DNA from: Planctomycetaceae bacterium
GTDB lineage: Bacteria > Planctomycetota > Planctomycetia > Pirellulales > Pirellulaceae
DNA length: 64,000 bases
Direction: 5' to 3'
NCBI GenBank assembly: GCA_012729315.1
Contig: JAAYDI010000183.1
Location: forward strand, 41,986-105,985
Both the position numbers and the translations under genes were made by a program. The stretch's first letter is position 1. The number at the start of each line of letters is the position of its first letter. The notes under the pieces are model-generated. The model saw only the letters and a list, made by a program, of their open reading frames with translations. It made no database searches and had not been told where the DNA came from. This document shows, in pieces, positions 38,203-47,196 of the stretch.

Positions 38203-38662
38203 GGCCCGGCGACGGTTGCCCCAATCCCCCCAGTCTGGTATTTCGTTTGGGATTTTGTTTGGATTTTAATGTTTGACCGCTTGACTCAATTGTGCTATTC
38301 TCGCGACCGCTGATTGACTTACTCTTGGCTTGCTCTTGCAGGGTGTGCCGGTTGGAGACCATAATACAATTGTCTCGGACAGGGAGTTTACTGCGGAGGA
38401 TTTATTGAGCGTTCAGGGGTTCAGGTTTTAGGTTTAGACTTAGACTGTGCCAGAGCTGTCGGACAGAATTGGCGAGAGCTGCTTTTTCTCATTTTCCTTA
38501 TTCTTCATTGCCTGCTTTCGCAATCGAGTTCGTAAGCTAGCGGCTGACGGGGTCTAGTTGTCGTTTCAGTGCTGCGATCCGTTTTCGGGCAACGTCATTA
38601 TTGGTTCGCAGAACCGCACGTGTTTTTATTGTTGAAACGACGCTGCAAAGGAACCACAGGCC
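38203..38662 (+). other. 460-base AT-rich intergenic region with candidate promoter
   Basis: Clearly more AT-rich than neighbouring coding DNA, with many T-rich stretches and short repeated pieces. No open frame with gene-like codons was found. TTGACC (38273-38278) and TATTCT (38296-38301) with 17-base spacing give a candidate promoter. A second TTGACT lies at 38281-38286. The resulting leader to the FHA gene would be over 350 bases. No tRNA-like T-loop or known RNA motif was recognised. It may hold regulatory sites or an unannotated small RNA. Confidence 0.5.
38273..38301 (+). promoter_or_regulatory. Candidate promoter upstream of the FHA gene
   Basis: TTGACC (5 of 6) and TATTCT (4 of 6) are spaced by 17 bases in the AT-rich gap. 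Transcription would start near 38308. Confidence 0.45.
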
Positions 38663-39364
38663 ATGCTAGTCAAGCTTAGAGTGATGCAGGGCGCACAGGC
38701 GGGCCGTGAAGTCATCATTCCGGTGGCCGAATTCTTGATCGGTCGGGGTGAGGAATGCCATCTGCGCCCGCGTAGTGACGCGATCAGTCGTCGTCATTGT
38801 GTGATCGTCGTGAACGACAAGCAGGTGGTTCTACGCGATCTCGGCAGCAAGAACGGATCGTACGTCAACGGCCAGCGTGTGGAGGGAACGTGCGAGATGC
38901 AGGCTGGCGATCAGCTAGTGGTCGGTCCGCTGCAATTCGAACTCGTCGTGGAACACACGCTCGGTGGTACCAAGCGGCCGGCAGCGCGTGACGTGAAGGA
39001 AATTGCGGCGCGCACGGCGGCGTCCGCGTCCCAGGATCTCGATATCGCCCGCTGGCTGGAAGAAGACGACGACACAGACGCTTCCCGCGCCGTGGCCACG
39101 CCCGAGACGCGTCAGTTCCGCCTCGATGACACCTCCAACAATATGAACATGGAAACGCAGGTCGACGGCGGTCCAGGAGGTATCGCAGAAGACGCCGAAG
39201 CGGAGTCGGACACCGACGACGCCGACAATGGGGCGGACGATCCGGACAAGAAGCGGTGGAAGAAGAGCCCCAAGGGCAAGTTGCCGTTGCGAACGCAGAT
39301 CCAGGGCAAAGACTCGCGCGAAGCGGCCGCCGAGATGCTGAAACGGTTTTTTAACCGTAGCTGA
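38663..39364 (+). CDS. FHA-domain protein
   Basis: 233 residues from ATG 38663, with AAGGA about 11 bases upstream. The first 95 residues are a forkhead-associated phosphothreonine-binding domain: LIGRGEECHLR, ISRRHCVIVV, LRDLGSKNGSYVNGQRV. The remainder is an acidic, Asp/Glu/Thr-rich low-complexity region and a basic end (KKRWKKSPKGKLPLRTQIQG, KRFFNRS). FHA domains bind Thr-phosphorylated partners of Ser/Thr kinases, which planctomycetes have in number. It precedes an ECF sigma/anti-sigma pair, suggesting a signalling cluster. The last codons lie in a 15-bp duplication. Confidence 0.88.
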   Translation: MLVKLRVMQGAQAGREVIIPVAEFLIGRGEECHLRPRSDAISRRHCVIVVNDKQVVLRDLGSKNGSYVNGQRVEGTCEMQAGDQLVVGPLQFELVVEHTLGGTKRPAARDVKEIAARTAASASQDLDIARWLEEDDDTDASRAVATPETRQFRLDDTSNNMNMETQVDGGPGGIAEDAEAESDTDDADNGADDPDKKRWKKSPKGKLPLRTQIQGKDSREAAAEMLKRFFNRS

Positions 39365-39379
39365 TTTAACCGCAGCTGA
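39350..39379. repeat. 15-bp tandem duplication containing the FHA gene stop codon
   Basis: The 15-mers at 39350-39364 and 39365-39379 differ at one base (TTTAACC followed by GTAGCTGA or GCAGCTGA). Both end in an in-frame TGA, so the gene has a backup stop 15 bases on. Similar stop-bearing repeats end the genes at 3095 and 41329. Confidence 0.8.
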
Positions 39380-39526
39380 ATGATTCCGATCCGCGACAAC
39401 CGTCGGATCAGGAGCACCGCCGGATGCGGCGATTTCTGTTCCCGCGAATCTTCGAGACTGTGAAACTGGCCTGGCAGCCGACGAGTATTGCACCCTGTCC
39501 AGGCCTTTCGGTTCGAGGGTGCGCCG

Positions 39527-40081
39527 TTGACCGATAACCTCCGCCAGCTGATTCACCACTGCCTTGCCGGTGACCAGAAGGCCATGATCGATCTGGTCGA
39601 TCGGTTTCGCGGACAGGTGTTTGGGCTCTGCTACCGGATGCTGGGACACCGGGAGGACGCCGAGGACGCTGCGCAAGAGACATTCGTGCGGGCGTTGAAG
39701 AACCTACGGAGCTGGGATGCTGAGCGGGATTTCGAGCCGTGGCTGCTGGCGATTGCCGGTAACCGCTGCCGCACAGCGCTGTCACGTCGGATGCGCAGGC
39801 CGTCAGTGCTACCGCTGCTCGAACCACTCCCGGAGCGCACACCCGATGTGCAGGCTGCCCGACAGCTGGCTGAAGAAGTCGCCCTGGCCCTCAGCACGCT
39901 GCGCGAGCAGTATCGGCAGGCCTTCCTACTGTTTCACCAGCAGGAACTCAGCTATGCCGAAATTGCTGTCGTGCTGCAGTGCCCGATTGGCACGGTCAGG
40001 ACCTGGATCCATCGCGCACGACGCGAACTGATCCGCTGTCTCCAGGCTCGAGAAGTGGTGGAGTCTCGCCATGCAGTGTGA
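39527..40081 (+). CDS. ECF-type RNA polymerase sigma factor
   Basis: 184 residues from TTG 39527, chosen for GAGGG six to seven bases upstream; a TTG at 39488 is the only other upstream start. Region 2 (DLVDRFRGQVFGLCYRMLGH, EDAEDAAQETFVRALKNL) and region 4 (LREQYRQAFLLFHQQELSYA, IAVVLQCPIGTVRTWIHRAR) are clear, joined by a short linker, so it belongs to group 4 sigma factors. It overlaps the anti-sigma gene by 11 bases, a common arrangement for ECF control. Confidence 0.88.
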   Translation: MTDNLRQLIHHCLAGDQKAMIDLVDRFRGQVFGLCYRMLGHREDAEDAAQETFVRALKNLRSWDAERDFEPWLLAIAGNRCRTALSRRMRRPSVLPLLEPLPERTPDVQAARQLAEEVALALSTLREQYRQAFLLFHQQELSYAEIAVVLQCPIGTVRTWIHRARRELIRCLQAREVVESRHAV

Positions 40082-40727
40082 CGAGTTCGATGCACGTTTA
40101 GACAGGCGTCTGGACCGCCATCAGGCCCCAGACGCGGACCCGCTCCTGCGACAGCACGCGCGACTCTGCCCGCGCTGCCACGAACAACTGACGGCCGCCA
40201 CGCGTCTGATGATGGGCCTGAAACTGCTGGACACGCCACCGCTGGGCGATGATTTCACCCGGCGCGTCGTGCAACAGGTGGCGCCCGCCACCCCAAAGCG
40301 ACGCGTCTGGCGAGCGCCGCTGACCCTCGCCGTCGCGGCCACACTGCTGATCGCCCTGCTGCCCGGCACCAGCTACCTGCTGCGCACCGGCCGCACGTGG
40401 TTCGCTACCCCCCCCACGCCAACCAGCGGCACAGGCGACATCGCATACATGACATCCGCGCCGTCGGCCAGTACCCCGGCCACCGCCGATGTCTCCCCCT
40501 GGCTGCACTACCGCAACTCCATTCTGCAGTTGTACCCCGAACAGATCCGCACGCGTCATCGCCAGCAGCTGTCAGCGTTGGCGAGAGACCTCAGCCCGAT
40601 CGCCACCCCGTTCAATACCGCGATGACCGCCATCCGTCGTACAATCCCTGTCAGCCAGCCTGACGATAAAGGCCAACCCAGCGCATCGACCACGCCCCGC
40701 GCTGCCCTCGGGGCAACGCACACATAA
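40071..40727 (+). CDS. Zinc-finger anti-sigma factor
   Basis: 218 residues from ATG 40071, overlapping the sigma factor by 11 bases. The N-terminal 40 residues contain a ZAS-type HARLCPRC (HxxxCxxC) motif preceded by Cys3, typical of proteins that hold ECF sigma factors inactive. One membrane segment lies at about residues 85-105 (LTLAVAATLLIALLPGTSYL). The C-terminal half is Ser/Thr/Pro-rich and probably periplasmic. It should bind the adjacent sigma factor and release it on an envelope signal. Confidence 0.8.
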   Translation: MQCDEFDARLDRRLDRHQAPDADPLLRQHARLCPRCHEQLTAATRLMMGLKLLDTPPLGDDFTRRVVQQVAPATPKRRVWRAPLTLAVAATLLIALLPGTSYLLRTGRTWFATPPTPTSGTGDIAYMTSAPSASTPATADVSPWLHYRNSILQLYPEQIRTRHRQQLSALARDLSPIATPFNTAMTAIRRTIPVSQPDDKGQPSASTTPRAALGATHT

Positions 40728-40798
40728 AGCCCCCCTCTCTTTGCTATACGGCCACCCATCCGTCACTGGCCGAATGGCAGAAAATTCCCCCCTAACCA

Positions 40799-40830
40799 CC
40801 AGGATTTGAAAAACCGAATAGTTTTCCTGG
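40799..40830 (+). promoter_or_regulatory. Hairpin after the anti-sigma gene
   Basis: CCAGGA (40799-40804) pairs with TCCTGG (40825-40830), and AAAAC pairs with GTTTT inside. The hairpin is bulged and ends in GCTTCTC rather than a T tract. It lies about 70 bases after the anti-sigma stop and could be an end-of-transcript structure. Confidence 0.35.
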
Positions 40831-40945
40831 CTTCTCAGGTTTGCCCAACCGCATTTCCGATGGTACCTCCATGTTAATATCCGGCCGTGATCGAACGGCG
40901 GCCGGCTCGCGGATCGAAGATCGAGGACCTGGGGAGAATTGGAAC

Positions 40946-41329
40946 GTGGCCAACTCGAAACGCACTGAAGTTGTCATGGACCGCCGTACGTCGCAGGATC
41001 GCCGGAAGAGCAATGAGCGCCGCAAGAAGAATGTGTCGGCGACGGCGGAGCGTCGTGGGGGCCAGCGGCGCAAGGTGCAGCGTCGTCGCCAGATCGACCC
41101 GACAACGTGCGAACGGGACTATTCGGCTGACGAGATCGAGTTCATGCAGGCGCTGGACGCCTACAAGCGGGCTAACGGACGGATGTTCCCCACGTGCAGC
41201 GAGATTCTGGAGGTGATTCGCGATATGGGGTACGTGCGCGTGTCGCCGGGTGCTGAAGTTCCGCCCTCTGGCACCGATTCGTCGCCCGCCCCGGCCACTG
41301 CGGACGCGGGGCCCTCCCCCGTTGCTTGA
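40946..41329 (+). CDS. Small basic protein of unknown function with RRxSxxRR motif
   Basis: 127 residues from GTG 40946, chosen for GGGGAGAA seven bases upstream; ATG 40976 and ATG 40871 are alternatives. The N-terminus is very basic ([19 protein letters not shown] and [17 protein letters not shown]). The centre has a short helical block, [19 protein letters not shown], followed by [16 protein letters not shown]. The tail is Pro/Ala-rich. The DRR-type repeats occur in small planctomycete proteins and in some PilZ-domain proteins, but no PilZ core is seen. The stop codon lies within a 9-bp tandem repeat. Confidence 0.6.
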   Translation: MANSKRTEVVMDRRTSQDRRKSNERRKKNVSATAERRGGQRRKVQRRRQIDPTTCERDYSADEIEFMQALDAYKRANGRMFPTCSEILEVIRDMGYVRVSPGAEVPPSGTDSSPAPATADAGPSPVA

Positions 41330-41358
41330 CCTGCTTGACCTGCTTGACTTGCTTGACG
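41324..41358. repeat. 9-bp tandem repeat (four copies) starting in the gene's stop codon
   Basis: GCTTGACCT is repeated at 41324, 41333, 41342 and 41351; the third reads GCTTGACTT and the last is partial. Each copy has a TGA in the same frame, so up to four in-frame stops follow the gene. The first TGA (41327-41329) is the natural stop. Confidence 0.85.
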
Positions 41359-41485
41359 CGCAGGAAGAATCCGACCTTGCGTCTCGGGGAGAATCGCGTT
41401 ACCCTCCCACCACGTATCGTCTGTGACAGATTCGCGTTTTGTCGTTTCCTGTCAGATCCCGAACGGGGGTGTCGAGGTGGTGGGG

Positions 41486-42232
41486 ATGGCAGATCCATCG
41501 CATGTGCGGGCCGACGTATGCCGGTGGTGCGGCGTGCTGTGCCTGATTGTTGTCGGGGCCGCGGGCGGCTGCAACCTGGTGGCCACGGGGCAGAACATGC
41601 AGGGATCGCGTCTCTACGAGCAGGGGCAGTACTACCCGGCGATGGAGAAGTTCCAGCAGGCGATGGCGAGCGACCCGAACGATGCCAACGCCTACTACAA
41701 TCTCGCGGCCACGTTGCAGCAGCTGGGGACGGCCAACAAGGACCCGGTCCTGCTGCAGCAGGCGGAGACGGTGTACAACCAGTGTCTGGACCGCAACCCG
41801 AACCACACGGACTGTCACCGGGCTCTGGCGGTGCTGCTGGTCCAGACCGACCGGACGGATCGGGCCTTCGCACTGCTCAAAAACTGGGCGATTCGCAGTC
41901 CGCAGAACGCGGACGCGCGGGTGGAGTTGGCGCGGCTGTACGAGGAGTTTGGCGACGCCAAAACGGCCGAGTTGCAGTTGCAGCAGGCGATCCAACTGGA
42001 CCAGACGAACAAGCGTGCCTGGGCGGCGATGGGGTACCTCCGCGAGTCCAACGGCGACCTGAGCCAGGCGTTGGCCAACTACCAGCGGGCGTACGCGCTC
42101 AACGGCTACGACCCCACGATTGCCAACCGCATCGCCGCACTCAACAGGACGGTCGCCGGCACACCTGGCCAGCCGGCGGCGGATGGCAGCACGCGGACGG
42201 TGGACGCGTCGACCTCCGGGGCGCGTTACTGA
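41486..42232 (+). CDS. TPR-repeat lipoprotein
   Basis: 248 residues from ATG 41486 (GAGG about eight bases upstream); a GTG at 41423 is in frame. The signal ends at a lipobox VVGAAGGC, so the mature protein is lipid-anchored. At least four TPRs follow (SRLYEQGQYYPAMEKFQQAM, PNDANAYYNLAATLQQLG, NADARVELARLYEEFGDAK, KRAWAAMGYLRESNGDLSQA). It probably acts in protein assembly or scaffolding at the membrane. It ends in GARY, like the protein at 1845-3095. The 3' side gap to serC (264 bases) has no gene. Confidence 0.82.
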   Translation: MADPSHVRADVCRWCGVLCLIVVGAAGGCNLVATGQNMQGSRLYEQGQYYPAMEKFQQAMASDPNDANAYYNLAATLQQLGTANKDPVLLQQAETVYNQCLDRNPNHTDCHRALAVLLVQTDRTDRAFALLKNWAIRSPQNADARVELARLYEEFGDAKTAELQLQQAIQLDQTNKRAWAAMGYLRESNGDLSQALANYQRAYALNGYDPTIANRIAALNRTVAGTPGQPAADGSTRTVDASTSGARY

Positions 42233-42496
42233 TTGGCCCGGGGGCGTCCCTGGCGTCCTTCTCACATCGGGGCCGAGAGCTTAGAATCCGTGGTCTGGGC
42301 GGCCGATTCCCACAGTTGCCGCATTGGCCCCGGCCTCCCGCAGCCCACTTCCCTGCCCGGACGCGCATGCCGACCCCGGGGTGGCGGGAAGCCGGTGTGT
42401 CGCGAAGGTGTCTCCTTCCACCCGGCGTCAGGCGACGTGCAAGGCTGTCCGGACGCGAGGTCATGCGGAACGGTACAACATCGAGGTAGTTTACTA

Positions 42497-43606
42497 ATGG
42501 ACGCATACGCTGCAGTCGGTCGGGTCTACAACTTTTCGGCGGGACCAGCCGTCCTGCCGCTGCCGGTGCTCGAACAAGCCCAGCGTGAAATGCTGGCGCT
42601 CCCCGGCTGTGGCATCTCGGTGCTGGAGATCAGCCACCGGAGCAAACCGTTCGAGGCGATTCTGATGGATGCCCAAGCACGTCTGAAGGCCTTGCTGCAG
42701 GTCCCGGACAACTATCGCATCCTGTTCCTGCAAGGGGGAGCGCGGCTGCAGTTCTCGATGATTCCGATGAACCTCGCGCGGGGCACGGGCAAGCCCGCCG
42801 ACTACATTCTCACGGGATCCTGGGGCAAGAATGCCATGAAGGAGGCCAAACGCGAGTGTGAGGTGCGGGTGGCGTGGGATGGCCAGGCCACGAACTACGA
42901 TCACCTGCCCACCCCTGCCGAACTGCAGCTCAGTCCGGACGCGGCGATGGTGCACATGACGTCCAACGAGACGATTCAAGGGGTGCAGTTCACGACTCCG
43001 CCCGACGTGGGCAATGCGCCGCTGGTGTGCGACGCGTCATCCGATTTCCTGTCTCGCCCCGTGTCCATTGATCGCTTCGGCGTCATCTACGCCTGCGCTC
43101 AGAAGAACGTGGGTCCGGCCGGCGTCACGGTGGTGGTGATCCGCGAGGATCTGCTGGAGCGCAGCCAGGATACGCTGCCCGGTTATCTGAATTTCAGCAT
43201 TCACGCGGCGGAGAACTCGCTGTGGAACACACCTCCGTCGTTCGCCGTCTACATCGTGGGGCTGGTGGCCAAGTGGCTGCAGGAGGAGATTGGCGGACTG
43301 GCCAAAATGCAGGACTTGAACCACCAGAAGGCGGCGCTGCTCTACCAGGCCATCGACGGCAGCCAAGGATTCTACCGCGGTCACTCCCGCCCCGAATGCC
43401 GGTCGATGATGAATGTCACGTTCCGGCTGGCCACTCCCGAACTCGAGGCGGACTTCCTGGCGGAGGCCGCCGAACAGGGGCTTGTCTCGCTCAAGGGGCA
43501 CCGCAGTGTCGGCGGTGTCCGCGCCTCAATTTACAACGCGATGCCGCTGGCGGGTGTCGAGAAGCTTCGCGATCACATGCTCGCTTTCGCGCAACGGCGC
43601 GCATAA
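42497..43606 (+). CDS. serC: Phosphoserine aminotransferase
   Basis: 369 residues from ATG 42497 (GAGGT nine bases upstream). PLP enzyme converting 3-phosphohydroxypyruvate to phosphoserine, also active in pyridoxine synthesis. Clear signatures are YNFSAGPAVLPLPVLEQAQ, GISVLEISHRSKPFEAI, FLQGGARLQFSMIPMN, and ACAQKNVGPAGVT with the PLP Lys203. It lies 12 bases ahead of serA, so the two steps of the phosphorylated serine pathway are co-transcribed. SerB is not nearby. Confidence 0.96.
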   Translation: MDAYAAVGRVYNFSAGPAVLPLPVLEQAQREMLALPGCGISVLEISHRSKPFEAILMDAQARLKALLQVPDNYRILFLQGGARLQFSMIPMNLARGTGKPADYILTGSWGKNAMKEAKRECEVRVAWDGQATNYDHLPTPAELQLSPDAAMVHMTSNETIQGVQFTTPPDVGNAPLVCDASSDFLSRPVSIDRFGVIYACAQKNVGPAGVTVVVIREDLLERSQDTLPGYLNFSIHAAENSLWNTPPSFAVYIVGLVAKWLQEEIGGLAKMQDLNHQKAALLYQAIDGSQGFYRGHSRPECRSMMNVTFRLATPELEADFLAEAAEQGLVSLKGHRSVGGVRASIYNAMPLAGVEKLRDHMLAFAQRRA

Positions 43607-43618
43607 GGAACACACACC

Positions 43619-45253
43619 ATGCATCGAGTCATCATTCTGGACGATGTCGCGCAGGAAGGGCTGGACCTGCTGGAGGCAGCTGACGGTATCGAGTACGAGA
43701 TACACACCGGCCTGAAAGGGGACGAGCTGCGTCAGGCGCTGGCCGAGGCCGATGGCGCGGTATGTCGCAGCGGCGTGAAGATCACCGCAGAAGCAATGGA
43801 GGGCAACCGCCGCCTGAAAGCGATCGTGCGGGCGGGGGTCGGCACCGACAATATCGACAAGGTCGCGGCCACCCGGCATGGCATCGTCGTCATGAACACG
43901 CCGGCTGGCAACACGCTCAGCACGGCCGAACACACCTTCGCCCTGATGCTGGGCCTCTCCCGCAACATCGCCGCCGCGCACCAGAGCCTGCAGGCCGGCC
44001 GGTGGGACCGCAAGCAATACATGGGCACCCAGCTGGCCGACAAGACGCTGGGCATCATCGGACTGGGACGCATTGGCCAGGAGGTTGCGCTGCGCGCAGT
44101 GGCGTTCGGCATGCACGTCCTGGGCTACGATCCATTCCTTTCCGCGGCTACCGCGACGAAGCTGGGGGTCGACAAAGTGGAGAGCGTGGCCGAGATGCTC
44201 CCGCAGGTCGACTACCTCACCGTGCACACGCCGCTCACTCCGGAAACCAAGCACCTGATCGGCAAGCGGGAGATCGAGCTGCTCAAGCCGGGTGCGCGGC
44301 TGATCAACGCTGCCCGCGGCGGGATCTACGATGAGGCCGCGTTGGTCGAGGGGCTGCAGAGCGGGAAGCTGGCCGGCGTGGCGCTGGACGTGTACGAATC
44401 CGAACCGTGCAAGGACAGCCCCCTGTTCGCGATGCCCGGCGTGCTCTGCACACCGCACCTGGGCGCCAGCACGGAAGAAGCGCAGACGCTCGTCGCGGTC
44501 GAAGCCGTCCAGCTGTTGATTCGCTACCTGACCACCGGCGAAGTCCGGCACGCCGTGAACACGGCGGCCGTCGATCCCAAGACGCTCCGGTCCATGGTGG
44601 GCACCCTGGATGTCGCGTACCGGCTCGGCCGGCTGCTGGCCCAATGGCACGGCGCCGCCGCCGTCTCGTGCCAGCTGCAGTACCGCGGGGAAGTCGCCAC
44701 ACAGAACACCCAGCTCCTGACCGCCTCGTTCTGCGCCGGCCTGCTGGAACAGGCACTCGACGAAGACGTTAACATCGTCAATTCCGTGCTGCTGATGAAG
44801 GAGCGCGGCATTCAGCTGACGGAGCAACGGGACACGGAGCCGGGTGAGTTCAGCTCGTCCATTACGGCCAGCGTCACCAGCGAAGGGGAGATCTGGAGCG
44901 CTACGGCCACCCTGTTTGGCAAGAAGATGCCCCGCTTGATCCGGCTCGGCCCGTATCGCCTGGATGCCTATCTCGATGGCGTGCTCTGCATCTTCAAGCA
45001 TCAGGACGTGCCCGGCATCATCGGCAAGGTCGGCACCGTCTTCGGCGCGCATCGGATCAACATCGCCCAGATGTGTGTCGGCCGCGAACAGTCGACGCCT
45101 GGCGGCACAGCCGTCGGCGTGCTCAACTTCGACGCGTTCCCGCCCCAGGCGGCGATTGACGAGGTGTTGAAGCTCCCTGCCATCCAGACGGTGCATCTGG
45201 TGCAGTTGCCGCCGACCGGCCAGCTGCCCGCCTGGCTGCAGGGACTGGCGTAG
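43619..45253 (+). CDS. serA: D-3-phosphoglycerate dehydrogenase
   Basis: 544 residues from ATG 43619 (AAGGAA upstream). First step of serine synthesis: oxidation of 3-phosphoglycerate with NAD. The NAD-binding GLGRIG (148-153) is preceded by the substrate-domain strand pattern. The catalytic Arg, Glu and His regions are present (NAARGGIYDEAALVEGL, TPHLGASTEEAQ). The length is that of the longer bacterial form with an intervening domain and a C-terminal ACT domain (VPGIIGKVGTVFGAHRINIA), which binds serine for feedback control. Confidence 0.96.
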   Translation: MHRVIILDDVAQEGLDLLEAADGIEYEIHTGLKGDELRQALAEADGAVCRSGVKITAEAMEGNRRLKAIVRAGVGTDNIDKVAATRHGIVVMNTPAGNTLSTAEHTFALMLGLSRNIAAAHQSLQAGRWDRKQYMGTQLADKTLGIIGLGRIGQEVALRAVAFGMHVLGYDPFLSAATATKLGVDKVESVAEMLPQVDYLTVHTPLTPETKHLIGKREIELLKPGARLINAARGGIYDEAALVEGLQSGKLAGVALDVYESEPCKDSPLFAMPGVLCTPHLGASTEEAQTLVAVEAVQLLIRYLTTGEVRHAVNTAAVDPKTLRSMVGTLDVAYRLGRLLAQWHGAAAVSCQLQYRGEVATQNTQLLTASFCAGLLEQALDEDVNIVNSVLLMKERGIQLTEQRDTEPGEFSSSITASVTSEGEIWSATATLFGKKMPRLIRLGPYRLDAYLDGVLCIFKHQDVPGIIGKVGTVFGAHRINIAQMCVGREQSTPGGTAVGVLNFDAFPPQAAIDEVLKLPAIQTVHLVQLPPTGQLPAWLQGLA

Positions 45254-45324
45254 GTCGCCCGATCCCACGCGACCCCACGTGTTGACAAGCCACTCCGGCT
45301 GGCCCGGCCGCCGGCCGGGGTTGG

Positions 45325-45341
45325 AACCGGCAGCGCCGGTT
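45325..45341 (+). terminator. Hairpin after serA (weak terminator candidate)
   Basis: AACCGGC (45325-45331) pairs perfectly with GCCGGTT (45335-45341) across a three-base loop, 72 bases after the serA stop. There is no T tract behind it, so termination, if any, would not be of the standard intrinsic kind. Confidence 0.3.
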
Positions 45342-45450
45342 GTGCGGCTGGTGACGCAGCCTGCCGGCCGATCCCTGTGGCGCACTGGGCGGCCGAGTTC
45401 ACGACTGCGCTGCGGACGGAGTCGTGCGTGCAGGTGTTTGACTCGATAAC

Positions 45451-46908
45451 TTGAAGGTCCCGCAGCCGCCGATTAGTCTGGATAGCAGACTCATCTTTCT
45501 GCGGCGAATCCTGGCTGGACCTTTCATGCAGCTCGGTCTGCTCGCGGCCCTCGTGGCCGCCATCGTGATCTCGGAGAACGCGCCCTGCGAGCCCGTCCCC
45601 GACGCCACCTGGCATCTGGCACTGGCGCTGGCCTGCAGCCTGACCGTGGTGCTGCCGGCCGCGGTGTGTTCGGTGGCCGTTGCGCGGGCAATTGACCGGG
45701 ATGCCCACCGCCGCCTCACGTGGTTCCACTCGTTCGCGCGCTTCAAACAGGCGCATCTGATCGCCTTGCTCCTGGCCGTCGGCGTCACCCTCTATGGCCT
45801 CAGCTGGCCGCAGCTTGTCCGTTACAACTGGGGCCTCGACCGCGTCATCCTGATCAAGGACCTGCTGGTGCTGGCACCGATCTGGGTGACCTGGTTGCTG
45901 TCCTGGGCAGCCTTCTACGAAGTCAACCGTGCCGTCTATCGCGCGGCGCACCGCGACGTGCAGCCGGGTACGGGAGCGACCGCGACCGATTTCACACCGC
46001 GCGCACAGTTCGTCTGGATGCATGCGCGGCACTACCTGGGGCTGTGTGTCCTGCCGGTCCTGGCGCTGCTGGCGTGTCAGGACGTAGCGACGCTGGTGGC
46101 GCCCGACTGGCAGCAGTCCCGCGGCGCGTGGCTGGTCTATCTCGTGCCGCTGTGCGTGCTGATCGTCACCTTTCCGCATCTGCTGAGCCGCATCTGGAAC
46201 ACCGCGACGCTGCCGGCCAGTCCCTTGCGGGTGCGTCTGTCGAACCTGACAGCGCACATGGGCGTGCGCTGCCGGGATTTCAAGATCTGGCGAACTGACC
46301 GCCAGGTGCTCAACGCAGCCATAGCCGGGCTCTTCCCGTCGGTGCGGTATGTCTTCGTGACGGACGCCCTGCTGCTGTGCCTGCGGGACGACGAACTGGA
46401 GGCGGTTGTGGCGCACGAGTTGGGCCACATTCGCCGCCGGCACCTGCTGCTGCGTCTGCTCCTGCTGGGGTTACCGGTGTGGATCGCTGCCAACCTGCAG
46501 ACCTTCTCGCCGCAGATCACTGACCTGGTCACACGCTGGCAGGTCAGCAGCGTGGGCGACGCCGTGCTGCCTGGCCACCTGGTCCTGGCAGGCATCACGT
46601 TCGTGCTGGCCACCTTCGTACTGGGACGTTACTCACGGCTGCTGGAACATGACGCCGACCTGTGCGTCTTCGAAGTGGGGCGGGCGGAGACGTTCATTTC
46701 GGCGATCGATCGCCTGTCGTTTCTCTGCGACGATCGGCGGCAGCGTGCGACGTGGCTGCATCCCAGTACCGCCGTGCGCATCCAGCTGCTGCAGCGCGCG
46801 TTGGGCGACCCGCAGACCGCCCGCGTGTTTCGCGCGCGCGTGGAACGGATCAACCGGTTGCTGATCAGCGCGTGGCTGGCCGCACCGCTGGCCGCCTTCA
46901 TCGGGTGA
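45451..46908 (+). CDS. M48-family membrane zinc metalloprotease
   Basis: 485 residues from TTG 45451; an ATG at 45526 is the alternative and the true start is uncertain. Seven or more hydrophobic segments are seen in the first 250 residues and after the active site. The zinc motif HELGH is at residues 322-326 (VVAHELGHIRRRH), and the third ligand is likely the Glu in LLEHDADLC. A catalytic domain near the membrane interface is the pattern of HtpX/Ste24-like proteases. It may act in membrane protein quality control. It follows the serC-serA pair after 197 bases. Confidence 0.8.
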   Translation: MKVPQPPISLDSRLIFLRRILAGPFMQLGLLAALVAAIVISENAPCEPVPDATWHLALALACSLTVVLPAAVCSVAVARAIDRDAHRRLTWFHSFARFKQAHLIALLLAVGVTLYGLSWPQLVRYNWGLDRVILIKDLLVLAPIWVTWLLSWAAFYEVNRAVYRAAHRDVQPGTGATATDFTPRAQFVWMHARHYLGLCVLPVLALLACQDVATLVAPDWQQSRGAWLVYLVPLCVLIVTFPHLLSRIWNTATLPASPLRVRLSNLTAHMGVRCRDFKIWRTDRQVLNAAIAGLFPSVRYVFVTDALLLCLRDDELEAVVAHELGHIRRRHLLLRLLLLGLPVWIAANLQTFSPQITDLVTRWQVSSVGDAVLPGHLVLAGITFVLATFVLGRYSRLLEHDADLCVFEVGRAETFISAIDRLSFLCDDRRQRATWLHPSTAVRIQLLQRALGDPQTARVFRARVERINRLLISAWLAAPLAAFIG

Positions 46909-46991
46909 GTGCGACGCGCACGGGCGCCACTGCGAACCGTCCAGCCCTCACAACCTGCCCCGCCTCATGACTCGCACGAGCTTTCTTAACA

Positions 46992-47145
46992 GTTACACTC
47001 TAACTTCCACGGTCAGTGTGACGAGTTAACCTGCAGTCTGACGCGCCGATCCCAGTTGGCTCACCCGCTCTCCCAAGCTTGCTCGAGGGGCGACTGGGTT
47101 GTTGCGCCCGACAGGTGCATCGCATCGCCGCGTGTCAGGCGCAAC
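46992..47145 (+). ncRNA. Structured leader ahead of the BON gene (candidate RNA element)
   Basis: Three possible stems lie in this stretch: GTTACACT (46992-46999) with AGTGTGAC (47015-47022), CCCAGT (47051-47056) with ACTGGG near 47092-47097, and an 8-bp stem (47101-47108 with 47138-47145) extended by GACA/TGTC. The last has one mismatch and a 19-base loop, and ends about 50 bases before ATG 47197. No known riboswitch class was recognised. Pairing in such GC-rich sequence may occur by chance. Confidence 0.3.
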
Positions 47146-47196
47146 CTGCCGTCTCAACCACTGGTCCTGAACGCCTGAACCACAGGGGCCCCCTCC

